Notes: generated from the sequence alone by a model not told the origin. 64,000 bases of DNA from Bradyrhizobium sp. ORS 285 (GCF_900176205.1 NZ_LT859959.1:7119001-7183000), one strand, 5' to 3'; numbered from the stretch's first letter, positions 47,285-56,172 are shown. Made by a program: numbers and translations.

Positions 47285-47761
47285 CTAAGCGGCAACTGCC
47301 GCCTTGGGCATGAGTTCGAGCACGCGATCGACATCGAGAACGACCATCAGCTGGCCGTCGAGGCGGTGGACGCCGCCCGCAAACTTCGCCATTCGCGGAT
47401 CGAGATTGACCGGGTTCTCCTCCCGGCCCGCCTCAGGCAGCCGCAGCACCTCACCGATCTGGTCGATCAGCAGGCCATAGGACTCGCCGCGCAGATCGAC
47501 GCCGACGGCCATCGGCGGCTTGCCGTCATCGGCGCGGGCGAGGCCGAGCCGCGCCCGCATGTCGACGACGGTGACGATGCGGCCGCGCAGGTTCAAGACG
47601 CCCGCGATTTCGGCCGATGACAGCGGCACGCGCGTCACGCGCTCCGGCATGAACACGTCCTGCACCCGCGAGATCGGCAGGCCGAACAGCTGGCCGCCGA
47701 TCACGGCGGTCACGAACTCGGACGCCGCGCCGTCGGAAATTTCGGTCTTGCTGCTGCTCAT
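47285..47761 (-). CDS. cheW: chemotaxis coupling protein CheW
   Basis: 158 aa with the CheW SH3-like double barrel: FVTAVIGGQLFGLPISRVQ, NLRGRIVTVVDMRARLG and VDLRGESYGLLIDQIGEVL. It couples CheA to chemoreceptors at the membrane. It sits 27 nt downstream of cheA and 30 nt upstream of cheY. Confidence 0.95.
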   Translation of the reverse strand: MSSSKTEISDGAASEFVTAVIGGQLFGLPISRVQDVFMPERVTRVPLSSAEIAGVLNLRGRIVTVVDMRARLGLARADDGKPPMAVGVDLRGESYGLLIDQIGEVLRLPEAGREENPVNLDPRMAKFAGGVHRLDGQLMVVLDVDRVLELMPKAAVAA

Positions 47762-47788
47762 CGCACAGTTCTCCTGCTGGTCGTCATA

Positions 47789-50590
47789 TCAAGCCGCGCG
47801 CTTGGCCGCTTCGGCGCGTTCCCGCTCGTCGAACTGATCCTTCAATGAGGCGATCAGGCCCGGACGGTCGAACTTGGCGATGTAGTCGTAGAGGCCGGCC
47901 TGACGGCCACGCTCGACCGCAGCCGGCGAAATCAGCGACGACACCGCGATGACCGGCAGATGATGCAGGTTCTGGTCGGCGCGGATGGTCTCGGCGAACT
48001 CGAAGCCGTTCATCTCCGGCATCTCGATGTCGGTGACGACGATGTCGAAGGTGTGCCCGGAGCGCAGCGTCGCCAGGCCCTCGATCGCGGATGAGGCCGT
48101 GCGCACCTTGTAGCCGGCCGACTTCAGCACCGGCGCGAGCATGTTGCGGAAGAACGGCGAGTCGTCGACCAGCAGCACGGATCGGGTCAGCGCCTCGGTG
48201 CTCATCTCCTTGCGGATGAACCAGTCGGCGAAGGCCATCGGCAGGAAGTGGCCGACGTCGATGACTTCGGTCGCCTGGCCCTTGATCACGGCGGAGCCGA
48301 GGATGCCATCCCGCGCGCCGGAGACCTGGATGTTGAGCCGCTCCTCGACGATGTCGATGATCTCGTCGACGACGAGGCCCATCGCACGGGTCTCGTCGGC
48401 GAACACCAGGATCGGCTGCGATCCCGACGTCTGCACCGAGACGCCTTCCATCTGCACCAGCGGCATCAGCTGATCGCGGTACTGCACCATGTAGCGGTCG
48501 TTGCTGATCTCGATCTTGTCGGCCGCGATCTCCTCGAGGCGCGTGACCAGCGCCAGCGGCACCGCCTTGGGCTGCGCCGTGCCGGCGCGGAACACCAGCA
48601 GCGAGGTGAGCTGCTCGCCGCCGATGGCATGATGCGCGGCATGTTCATCGGCCACCGCTTGCGAAGCGGTGCCGGCGGCGCCGAGCGCCTTGGCGATGCC
48701 GTTCGGGTCGATGATCATGATGACCGCACCGTCGCCGAGGATGGTGTTGCCCGAGAACATCTCGATGTGACGCAGCTTGGTCGACATCGGCTTGACGACG
48801 ATTTCCTCGGTGTGGAACACGCAGTCCACCACGATGCCGAAGGTCTGGTTGCCGACCTGCGTCACCACGATGAAGCCGTTCTCCGGGTCTGACGACGAGC
48901 CGTCGTCGATCTTGAGCAGCTTCTTCAGATGCATCAGCGGCAGCAGCTTGTTGCGCAGGCGCAGGACAGCCGTGTCCTTGATGCGCTCGATCCGATGCTC
49001 GGAGTTGGCGCGCGCGCGCACCAGCTCGACCACGGCCAATTGCGGGATCGCAAAGCGGTCACCGCCGGCCTCGACGATCAGCGCCGAGACGATGGCCAGC
49101 GTCAGCGGGATCTTGATGGTGACGGACGAGCCTTCGCCGGCGACCGACTTGATGTCGATGGTGCCGCCGATCTGGTCGATGTTGGTGCGCACCACGTCCA
49201 TGCCGACGCCGCGGCCGGAGACCGAGGTGACGGCGGCGGCCGTCGAGAAGCCCGGCTCGAAGATGAACTTGTGGATCTGCGCTTCCGTCATCTTCTCGAG
49301 CTCGGCCTCGGTGACGAGACCGTTCGCCAAGGCCTTGGCCTTGATGCGCTCGGTGTTGAGGCCGCGGCCGTTGTCGGCGATGCAGATGATGATGTGGCCG
49401 CCTTCATGATAGGCGGAGAGACGGATCGTGCCCTGGTCCGGCTTGTTGGCCGCCGCGCGCTCAGCGGGCGTTTCGAGACCATGGTCCGCCGAGTTGCGCA
49501 CCATGTGGGTGAGCGGATCCTTGATCAGGTCGAGCACCTGGCGGTCGAGCTCGGTGTCGGCACCGTGCATCTCGAGCTCGATCTGCTTGCCGAGTTCGGT
49601 TGCGAGGTCGCGGACGATACGCGGCAGCTTCTGCCAGGCATTGCCGATCGGCTGCATGCGCGTCTTCATGACGCCTTCCTGCAGCTCGGCGGTGACGTTG
49701 GAGAGCCGCTGCAGCGGTACCTTGAACTCGGTGTCCTCGTTGCGGCGGGCGATCTCGAGCAGCTGGTTGCGCGTCAGCACCAGCTCGGAGACCATCGTCA
49801 TCAGATGTTCGAGCGTGTCGACATTGACGCGGATCGACTGGTTGGCGACCTTGTCGCTCTCATGCACCTCGCCATCGGCATTGGCCTTGGCCCGCGCCGC
49901 CTTCTTTGGCGCTTCGGCTTTGGCTTCCGCCTTGGCAGGTTCAGCCTTGGCAGGTTCAGCCTTGGCCGCAAGAGCCTTCGCCTCAGCAGGCTTGGGCTCG
50001 GCCGCCTTCTCATGCGCCGGCGGCGTCTCGATTGCGGTCTCGCGGAAGGCGCGCTCCAGCTCGTCGAGCGAGACTTCGCCCGGACGCAGCGGACGCTCCA
50101 GCGTCTGATCGATCAGACTGCCCTGCGTCGCCGCGGGGGCGGGCGGCGGTGCGGCTGCCGCCGGAGCCGCAGGCGCCAGCGGGGGCGCGGCTTCGCCAGC
50201 GGCCATCGCGGCCATGCCGCGCTCGACCATCGCTTCGAGCTCGCTGATCAGGTCGCGATCCTCGCCCTCGGGCTCGGACTCATTGGCTTCGAGCTGCGCG
50301 AGCAGATCTTTAATGCGGTCGATGGTGGTGAGGATCAGCGTCACGGCTTCGCCGGTCACCGGCATGCCGTCGCGGAATTTGCCCATCAGGGTTTCGGCGG
50401 CGTGCGCCAGCGCTTCCAGCCGCGGCAGGCCGAGGAAGCCGCAGGTCCCCTTGATCGTGTGCACCAGCCGGAAGATGTTATCCAGGATCTTGGCGTTGTT
50501 CGGCTCCTGCTCGAACCGCACCAACTGATTGTCGACGGTATCCAGGCTCTCGCTGGTCTCCGTCAGGAACTCACGCAACAGATCATCCAT
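47789..50590 (-). CDS. cheA: chemotaxis histidine kinase CheA fused to a C-terminal receiver
   Basis: 933 aa from the ATG at 50590 (MDDLLREFLTETSESLD); 41 upstream codons are in frame but uncharacteristic. P1 carries the phosphorylated His44 in RLVHTIKGTCGFLG. A Pro/Ala/Lys-rich linker (about 165-290, repeated PAKAE) follows. P3 (LEHLMTMVSELVLTRNQLLE), P4 ATPase (HMVRNSADHGLE; GRGVGMDVVR) and P5 CheW-like domains come next. The last 130 residues are a receiver (LLVDDSPFFRN, Asp in VVTDIEMPEMNG). A well-defined P2 is not evident. The CheA-REC fusion probably serves as an internal phosphate sink. It heads the operon cheA-cheW-cheY-cheR-pilZ-like-receiver. Confidence 0.95.
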   Translation of the reverse strand: MDDLLREFLTETSESLDTVDNQLVRFEQEPNNAKILDNIFRLVHTIKGTCGFLGLPRLEALAHAAETLMGKFRDGMPVTGEAVTLILTTIDRIKDLLAQLEANESEPEGEDRDLISELEAMVERGMAAMAAGEAAPPLAPAAPAAAAPPPAPAATQGSLIDQTLERPLRPGEVSLDELERAFRETAIETPPAHEKAAEPKPAEAKALAAKAEPAKAEPAKAEAKAEAPKKAARAKANADGEVHESDKVANQSIRVNVDTLEHLMTMVSELVLTRNQLLEIARRNEDTEFKVPLQRLSNVTAELQEGVMKTRMQPIGNAWQKLPRIVRDLATELGKQIELEMHGADTELDRQVLDLIKDPLTHMVRNSADHGLETPAERAAANKPDQGTIRLSAYHEGGHIIICIADNGRGLNTERIKAKALANGLVTEAELEKMTEAQIHKFIFEPGFSTAAAVTSVSGRGVGMDVVRTNIDQIGGTIDIKSVAGEGSSVTIKIPLTLAIVSALIVEAGGDRFAIPQLAVVELVRARANSEHRIERIKDTAVLRLRNKLLPLMHLKKLLKIDDGSSSDPENGFIVVTQVGNQTFGIVVDCVFHTEEIVVKPMSTKLRHIEMFSGNTILGDGAVIMIIDPNGIAKALGAAGTASQAVADEHAAHHAIGGEQLTSLLVFRAGTAQPKAVPLALVTRLEEIAADKIEISNDRYMVQYRDQLMPLVQMEGVSVQTSGSQPILVFADETRAMGLVVDEIIDIVEERLNIQVSGARDGILGSAVIKGQATEVIDVGHFLPMAFADWFIRKEMSTEALTRSVLLVDDSPFFRNMLAPVLKSAGYKVRTASSAIEGLATLRSGHTFDIVVTDIEMPEMNGFEFAETIRADQNLHHLPVIAVSSLISPAAVERGRQAGLYDYIAKFDRPGLIASLKDQFDERERAEAAKRAA

Positions 50591-50770
50591 GAAACTGGCC
50601 TTCCAAGAAGTGACGCTGCGGCCCACAACGCGACCGCTGATCCTGTCAGAGCGATGGTCGGTCCAGTGCTTTCGCCAAGGCGAGCGGATCAAACCGCCCG
50701 TCGCTCGGCTCAACGGACTTTCCTGGTTCCATCGTTAGGCCGGGCTTTTCTCCGTCCCGTTAATTTTAAC

Positions 50771-50788
50771 GTCCGTGCAAATACGGAC
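50771..50788. promoter_or_regulatory. CCGTA-N4-TACGG palindrome, site 3 (cheA), one mismatch
   Basis: GTCCGTG-CAAA-TACGGAC, 7-bp arms with one mismatch, 181 nt upstream of the cheA start, between cheA and the end of flbT. Confidence 0.6.
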
Positions 50789-50837
50789 CACAACCAATCA
50801 TCGGGCGCTCCATGCTTCATGCAGGCGCCGCCTGACG

Positions 50838-51233
50838 TCACGGCACCGCTTCGGCCTGCACGACGGCGCTGTCCTCGCGCTCGATCAACGCCCGGATTTC
50901 CTTCAACGCCTTGTAGAGCGCTCCCTCGGTCACGTGACGATCCACCAGCTCAGCCTGGCCAGTGGCGTCCGGAATCGCCCTGCGCAATTCGTTCATGCAG
51001 GCGAGATAGGACGCGCGATAGCGGATCGCGTCGTTCTTCAGATACATCGTCTGAACGCAGAGGTAGAGGCGCTTGGCCGGCGTATCGGCCGTCTCAGCGG
51101 TGACAGTGTCACGTTCGCGCAGGATCGGCGCATCACCTTCGACGATGAAGCGCGCGCGCGTGTTCGAATTCACGATCACGCTGTCGCCGATGACGATTCG
51201 CTCGAAGGGCTTCAGCTCGACCCGCAAGGGCAT
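50838..51233 (-). CDS. flbT: flagellin post-transcriptional regulator FlbT
   Basis: 131 aa from the ATG at 51233 (MPLRVELKPFERIVIGDSVI), the typical FlbT start; the 33 upstream codons cross a tandem repeat and are not coding. FlbT controls flagellin synthesis by acting on the 5' untranslated region of flagellin mRNA in Caulobacter and Rhizobiales. The flagellin gene is immediately upstream on the same strand. Three tandem Shine-Dalgarno-containing repeats precede the start. Confidence 0.93.
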   Translation of the reverse strand: MPLRVELKPFERIVIGDSVIVNSNTRARFIVEGDAPILRERDTVTAETADTPAKRLYLCVQTMYLKNDAIRYRASYLACMNELRRAIPDATGQAELVDRHVTEGALYKALKEIRALIEREDSAVVQAEAVP

Positions 51234-51240
51234 GGCCCAG

Positions 51241-51282
51241 TCTCCTCTCGGATATCTCCTCTCGGGAGTCTCCTTTCGGGAG
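51241..51282 (-). repeat. three tandem 14-bp repeats carrying Shine-Dalgarno cores before flbT
   Basis: Units at 51241-51254, 51255-51268 and 51269-51282 read, on the gene strand, CTCCCGAAAGGAGA, CTCCCGAGAGGAGA and TATCCGAGAGGAGA. Each has AGGAGA. The last is 7 nt before the flbT ATG and so sets the start. Confidence 0.85.
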
Positions 51283-51461
51283 CGGCATCGCCGGCGTGCG
51301 GCGTTCTCTTCGACGCGCGCGTGCTCATGCACCCGCTCGCCGCGCCTGTGCGCAGCATCCGTCGATCTCGAACCAGACCGGCGTGAATCCCGGATCGTCT
51401 AGCCGAAAGCGGCGGGGACATGCCCCGCCGCCTCCGATTGTTGATGGATGCCGCCCGCGCC

Positions 51462-53009
51462 TTAGCGCAGGAGCTGCAGCACGCTCGCCTGCGACTGGTT
51501 GGCGAGCGACAGCGCGGACACCGCGATCGACTGGCGGGTCGACAGCGCCTGGCTGTTGGCCGCTTCCTCGTTGGTGTCGGCCAGCGTCAGGTTCGACGAA
51601 CCGGTCTGCAGCACGTTGATCAGGTTCTTGTTGAAGTCCTGACGGACCTGCACAACCGACAGGTTCGAACCCAGCGTCGAGGCCTCGGACCGCAGCGAGG
51701 AGCTGGCGGAGTTGAGGACACTGATCACCTTGTTCGCCGAGTTGTTGTCGAGGAAGTCGGTGCCGGAGGTCAGGCTCGAGAGGCCAAGGCCCGCCGAGTT
51801 GAAGGTGACACCGGTGATCGACAGCGTCGACTTGCCGGTCTCGTTGAAGGTCAGCTTCAGCGTGTCGCCGTTCAGCAGGTTGATGCCGTTGAACGAGGAG
51901 TCGGCCGCGGTCGTGTTGATCTGCGCCAGCACGTTGTTGTACTGGGAGACCAGGTTCGCACGCTGCGTCTGCGCCGTGGCATCAGCCACCGGAGCCCCCG
52001 CAGTCAGACCGTTGAACGACTGGCTGGAGCCGGCAGCCGTACCACCGATCGCACCGATCGTGGCCGAAGCCGCGTCGTTGGTGGTGGTGATCGAGATCTT
52101 GCCGGTCGACGAGTCGACGGAGGCCTGCAGATTGTTGGCTGCGAGCTTCGCGTTGAGGTCGTTCAACGAGTTCACCTGACCTGTTCCTAGGCCGAAGGTG
52201 ATACTGGTGGCCGTGCCACCTCCTGTGGCACCGATCGTCAAGGTCTGACCTGCCAAGCCGTCACCGACCGTGCTGAGGCCGAGCTTGGCCAAAGTGCCGG
52301 AGCTGCCCGAGAGCGTCAATCCGGCCGCCGGAGGCGTCAAGGTGATCGCGCCCGCGGTGATCGACGAGGTCACGCCGGTCGCCGTCTGGATCGCCGACAG
52401 CAGGTTGCCCACGGTGTCGCCGATGCCGATGCTGGTGCCGGTCGAGGACGTGCCGGTGACGAAGCTGAAGGTCGTGCCGTTGACGACCAGCGTTTCACCC
52501 GAGGTGATGCCGGTGGCCAGGTCGTTCGACGAGGTGCCCGCGGTGCCCGACAGCTTGGTGCTGCTGGTGATCGCCACGGCAGTCGTGTTGTCGTTCAGCA
52601 CGGCCGAGCCGGTCACAGCCGTCGTGCTGGCGCCCAGCAGGCTGGTGGCGGTTGCGCCGGTGAGAGCAGCCGAGGTCACGCTCGACTTGGTGGAATAGCC
52701 CACCGCGCTCTGCAGGACCTGGTTGGCGATCGACTTGGCGCTGTCGACGAGCTTCTGCAGCGAGGTGATACCGGTGTTGGCAGCCTGCAGGACCTGCACG
52801 CCGTTGCCGATGCCATCGAGCAGATTGGAGATGTCGGAAGCGCGGTTGTCGAGCCCCTGCGCGGTGAAGAAGTTGGTCGGATTGTCGAGAGCCGAGTTGA
52901 CCTTCTTGCCCGTGGAGAGGTTGTTCTGGGTGGTGGCGAGGAGCTGAGCCGTCGACTGCAGCGAGAGCAGATTCTGGCGGACCGACGCCGAGAGTACGAT
53001 ACCTGACAT
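51462..53009 (-). CDS. flagellin
   Basis: 515 aa from the ATG at 53009, chosen because AAGGGA is 6 nt before it and abuts the other ATG. The N-terminal D0/D1 domain (LSASVRQNLLSLQSTAQLLA, NNLSTGKKVNSALDNPTNFF) and C-terminal D1/D0 (STRQSIAVSALSLANQSQAS, VLQLLR at the end) are conserved. The middle 280 residues are the variable, Thr/Ser/Gly-rich, surface-exposed D2/D3 part. Low-charge composition and no Cys are typical of exported flagellin. It lies upstream of flbT. Confidence 0.95.
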   Translation of the reverse strand: MSGIVLSASVRQNLLSLQSTAQLLATTQNNLSTGKKVNSALDNPTNFFTAQGLDNRASDISNLLDGIGNGVQVLQAANTGITSLQKLVDSAKSIANQVLQSAVGYSTKSSVTSAALTGATATSLLGASTTAVTGSAVLNDNTTAVAITSSTKLSGTAGTSSNDLATGITSGETLVVNGTTFSFVTGTSSTGTSIGIGDTVGNLLSAIQTATGVTSSITAGAITLTPPAAGLTLSGSSGTLAKLGLSTVGDGLAGQTLTIGATGGGTATSITFGLGTGQVNSLNDLNAKLAANNLQASVDSSTGKISITTTNDAASATIGAIGGTAAGSSQSFNGLTAGAPVADATAQTQRANLVSQYNNVLAQINTTAADSSFNGINLLNGDTLKLTFNETGKSTLSITGVTFNSAGLGLSSLTSGTDFLDNNSANKVISVLNSASSSLRSEASTLGSNLSVVQVRQDFNKNLINVLQTGSSNLTLADTNEEAANSQALSTRQSIAVSALSLANQSQASVLQLLR

Positions 53010-53158
53010 TGTCATTCCCTTCTGGATGAACATGAGATCGCCGAACCGTTCTGTCGGCGATGCGGCAGACTGTTCCCAGGAATCCTACTCGTTCCTTAAA
53101 TTGACTTCGGAACGGCCGCGCATCGGCTCCGCTGCCGCCGTTAATCCTAATCGGCTGC

Positions 53159-53173
53159 TAATCAACTTGATTA
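53159..53173. promoter_or_regulatory. palindrome TAATCAA-C-TTGATTA upstream of flagellin
   Basis: A perfect 7-bp dyad 150 nt before the flagellin start, with further TTAATC elements at 53141 and nearby. It resembles neither the FixK box nor a complete CtrA TTAA-N7-TTAA site, though TTAATC-type half sites are present. Confidence 0.4.
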
Positions 53174-53306
53174 AATGCGAGAAAACCGGCGGCATTTCGC
53201 CAATTTGGATCGGTCGACGGCGCGCAAAGCCGCCGCCGGCGCGCCTTCCGGCGGCGACGGCGGCTCCGTCGTTAGGACGTTGCTAACTATGTCGGCCGGC
53301 AGCGGG

Positions 53307-54059
53307 CTAGGTGAGATCAGGCTGCGCCCGGGGCAGGATGATCTCGACACTCGCCGCCGCCGCCGCGGGCGCGCCGAGCTCAAGGTGCCCGTTCGAGCGA
53401 CGGACGAAGTCCTCGACCATGCGAATGTCGTTGAACATCGGAGCGGCCAACGCCGCGCCTGGATCATGCGTCGCGGCGCGCAAGACGATCCGAACCTCGC
53501 CGCCTGATGCAGGCGCATCGACGCAGACCGCCTCGATGTCGATCTTGCCGCCCGCAGCCATGCCGTTACGCGCGGAGATCGCTAGGCAGAGCAAGGCGGC
53601 CATCAGCTGCCCCGGATCGACGAACACGGTCGGCACGTCAGCTGCGGCCGACGTCGTGACCTCGACCTCGGTGCCGAGCGTCGGCCTCAGCAGTCGTCCG
53701 ACATCCGTCAGGAGCTCGGCCAGCTCGACCTTGCATGGGCGCGGCGGGCGTCCTCGCGCGAACGACAGCAGCTGCGAGGTCAATCGTGCTCCGCGCGTTG
53801 CGGCCTCGTCGATCAGGCGCGCTACGGCTGCAAGCTCCGGTCTGTCCTCGACGGCTTCGGCGAGAATGTCGATGGTCCCGGTGATCACCGTGAGGATGTT
53901 GTTGAAGTCGTGCAGCAGGCCACCGGCGACCTGCCCCACGATCGCAAGTCCAGGATTGACGTCGGGCATGGCCGGATCTGCGCTCTCGTTCGCTGCGCGG
54001 GCGGCGGCATGATCACCCGATGAAGATGGGTCGGTCCGTTGAGAGTTGGAAAGCGCCAT
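53307..54059 (-). CDS. histidine-kinase-like protein with degenerate ATPase domain
   Basis: 250 aa from the ATG at 54059 (CTCAGGACTC upstream). Residues about 38-110 are a HisKA/DHp domain with intact H-box [16 protein letters not shown], close to that of the hybrid kinase at 40195-43764. The following ATPase-like part lacks the key boxes: LAISARNGM stands where [10 protein letters not shown] is expected, the DxGxG loop is replaced by LRAATHDPGAAL, and no GxGLGL lid is seen. It cannot be expected to bind ATP normally. It might act as a phosphotransfer protein or dimerisation partner. No TM segment is present. Confidence 0.8.
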   Translation of the reverse strand: MALSNSQRTDPSSSGDHAAARAANESADPAMPDVNPGLAIVGQVAGGLLHDFNNILTVITGTIDILAEAVEDRPELAAVARLIDEAATRGARLTSQLLSFARGRPPRPCKVELAELLTDVGRLLRPTLGTEVEVTTSAAADVPTVFVDPGQLMAALLCLAISARNGMAAGGKIDIEAVCVDAPASGGEVRIVLRAATHDPGAALAAPMFNDIRMVEDFVRRSNGHLELGAPAAAAASVEIILPRAQPDLT

Positions 54060-54069
54060 GAGTCCTGAG

Positions 54070-54207
54070 CTACCAGTTGAGAGAGACGGCAGGGTTGCCG
54101 GGAGAACGCGCACGGGCCGGCGCCGCAATGATTTGCTTCGCCACCGCATTCAGCATCATCGCTGACCCTAGATCGCGCATCGATCGCTCTCCCGCTGAAT
54201 GCATCAT
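54070..54207 (-). CDS. possible small ORF upstream of the degenerate kinase
   Basis: 45 aa from tandem ATGs at 54207/54204 to a stop 10 nt before the kinase start. The same frame stays open and GC3-rich up to 54318 (reading VSDGDVSLLRSSGDDPVVIA), but only a CTG could start it there. The coding-like composition suggests a real small gene with a rare start, or the remnant of a larger one. No family is recognised. Confidence 0.35.
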   Translation of the reverse strand: MMHSAGERSMRDLGSAMMLNAVAKQIIAAPARARSPGNPAVSLNW

Positions 54208-54745
54208 CAGCCTGAGGACCTCGCTTTCAGCGATGACGACGGGATCGTCACCGCTGGAGCGGAGGAGACTGACGTCGCCATCCGAGACCAGAGTTGCATT
54301 CCGACGGACAAAGATCCGTCAACGAATCAGCGCGCTTATTAGCGATTTTGGCCTCAGGATGTCCGCTGTCAATCACCGCAGCAGACGAGCACGCCGTGGT
54401 GGCTTGCACGTGAGGCCATGAGTTGAGAGCGATGTCCTGAGAAGGATACGAGAATTCCGATCGTCGGATAGCAAGGCGAAGCTGGCGCAGGTCGCGATTG
54501 CCGACCTCCAGGGGGCAGCTGAACCCTGTATACAGATTGCGTTCAAGCCACCTTAGCTATCGCGAGGAACGACCGGCCAGCACAACAGTTCATCTGGCCT
54601 ACAATACGTCTGCACATCAACGAGCACAGCAGAAAGGCAAGTAAGGCAACTGGGAATCTTACCCTGTTATTTTCCTTGTCAGCGGGCGGGACGCAGTTCT
54701 ATGGAACCATGAGTGCATTGAGATCCGAGAGGCACCGTTACTGCA
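54208..54745. other. intergenic region before the Crp/Fnr gene
   Basis: About 540 bp. The first 110 bp belong to the open frame noted above. The rest shows no palindrome or repeat that I can support, and presumably carries the promoter of the Crp/Fnr gene. Confidence 0.4.
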
Positions 54746-55483
54746 ATGCAGGAGATGGCTTTGGACCCCAGCTTGCGTTCTCCGAACGGCTTCCTGTCGT
54801 CGTTGTCCGACGATGATTTCGAGCTGATCCGCCCCTATCTGCGGACCCTCGATCTGGTGCAGGACTCCGTGCTCGCCGAGGTCGGCGAGAAGCTTCCGCG
54901 CATCTACTTCCCTCATCGCGGCGTCATCTCGCTGGTCGTGAACCTGGCGCGGGGCGAACGCGTGCAGGTCGCCATGATCGGGCGGGACAGCTTCTTCGGC
55001 AGCATGTCCCTGCTCACGGGCGGCGATCCGGTCGTGCTCAACAGCGCCGCCGTCCTCGTGCCCGGCACCGCATCCGTCGTCGACATCGACCGTGTCAGGA
55101 TCGCTGCCGAGCAAAGCCCGACCTTCCGCGCACTGATGCTGAGGCATGCGCTCGCGATCTACCTCCAGAGCCAACAGACTGCGGGCTGCAACGCCGCCCA
55201 TACGGTCGAATCCCGCCTCGCCCGCTGCCTGCTGCAGACGCATGACCTGTCAGGCGGCAACAAGCTCTACATCACGCAGGAGTCCTTGGCGCAGATGATC
55301 GGCGCGCGGCGCAACAGCGTTTCGCTGGTCGCGAGCACGCTGCAGCAGGCGGACTTCATCCACTATAGCCGCGGCCACATCGAGATCATCGATCTGGACG
55401 GGCTGAAGAAGACCGCCTGCGAATGCTACGGAACGGTGAAGGCGCACTATGAAAAACTGGTGCGCCCGCGCTGCCTGCCCTGA
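54746..55483 (+). CDS. Crp/Fnr family transcriptional regulator
   Basis: 245 aa; a second ATG three codons in is also possible. The N-terminal beta-roll (about 20-140: YFPHRGVISLVVNLARGERVQVAMIGRDSF) is of the degenerate cNMP type lacking the G-E-x-A-x-x-x-R phosphate cassette, so cAMP binding is unlikely. The C-terminal HTH (about 160-235) has YITQESLAQMIGARRNSVSLVA. It has no FNR cysteine cluster. This branch is frequent in Bradyrhizobium and often of unknown signal. No target can be read here. Confidence 0.87.
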   Translation: MQEMALDPSLRSPNGFLSSLSDDDFELIRPYLRTLDLVQDSVLAEVGEKLPRIYFPHRGVISLVVNLARGERVQVAMIGRDSFFGSMSLLTGGDPVVLNSAAVLVPGTASVVDIDRVRIAAEQSPTFRALMLRHALAIYLQSQQTAGCNAAHTVESRLARCLLQTHDLSGGNKLYITQESLAQMIGARRNSVSLVASTLQQADFIHYSRGHIEIIDLDGLKKTACECYGTVKAHYEKLVRPRCLP

Positions 55484-55570
55484 GCGCGGAGCCTGCCCGC
55501 GCAGCGCTGATCGAGCGTCCCTGATCTGAGCCGCCCGCTCGCGGTTGCGAGGCGGGCCTCAGACCCGATT

Positions 55571-55584
55571 CCGTACAACTACGG
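55571..55584. promoter_or_regulatory. CCGTA-N4-TACGG palindrome, site 4 (cheY)
   Basis: CCGTA-CAAC-TACGG, 171 nt upstream of the cheY-type gene at 55755, in a 271-bp intergenic region with no other gene. Confidence 0.7.
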
Positions 55585-55754
55585 TCCATCGTACGATCAG
55601 TACCGCCAACCCCCACGGAATTAACGCGCTGTTCAACGGGCGCTGATAATTGTCGAGGTGCTGACGAGCGCGAGTTCCAAGAAGCGTCGAATAATGTTCG
55701 TGCTGATCTATCTCGCCCGTGTTCGGCTTTTGACCAAACGCGCGGAGTAATGAC

Positions 55755-56144
55755 ATGGCCTTTGATCTGTCGATGCCGATCCTGGTGGTCGATGACTACG
55801 CCACTATGATTCGGATCATCCGCAACCTGCTGAAGCAGCTCGGATTCGAGAACGTCGACGACGCCAGCGACGGATCGGCCGCGCTCGCCAAGATGCAGGC
55901 GAAGAAGTATGGCCTGGTGATCTCCGACTGGAACATGGAGCCGATGACCGGCTACGACCTGCTGCGCGAGGTTCGTGCAAGCCCGGAACTGTCGAAGACT
56001 CCGTTCATCATGATCACCGCCGAGTCCAAGACCGAGAACGTCATCGCCGCCAAGAAGGCCGGCGTGAGCAACTACATCGTCAAGCCGTTCAACGCGGCGA
56101 CCCTCAAGACCAAGATGGAAGCGGTGTTCGGGCCCGCCGAATAG
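55755..56144 (+). CDS. cheY: chemotaxis response regulator CheY
   Basis: 129 aa, a single receiver domain close to classical CheY: ILVVDDYATMIRIIRNLLKQ, Asp58 in VISDWNMEPMTGYDLL, Thr in ITAESKTENV and Lys in IVKPFNAATL. It is monocistronic, followed by a strong terminator, with a CCGTA-N4-TACGG site upstream. It probably binds the flagellar switch when phosphorylated by CheA. Confidence 0.93.
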   Translation: MAFDLSMPILVVDDYATMIRIIRNLLKQLGFENVDDASDGSAALAKMQAKKYGLVISDWNMEPMTGYDLLREVRASPELSKTPFIMITAESKTENVIAAKKAGVSNYIVKPFNAATLKTKMEAVFGPAE

Positions 56145-56172
56145 ACCGCGCTGGCCTCAATGCTCCAGGTTG

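Noticed and set aside
48929..51103. 724-aa open frame antisense to cheA
   Set aside because: Mirror of cheA and flbT with composition bias and no domain; sense genes are unmistakable.
54077..54421. 114-aa plus-strand frame
   Set aside because: Serine/arginine-rich and antisense to a more coding-like minus-strand frame.
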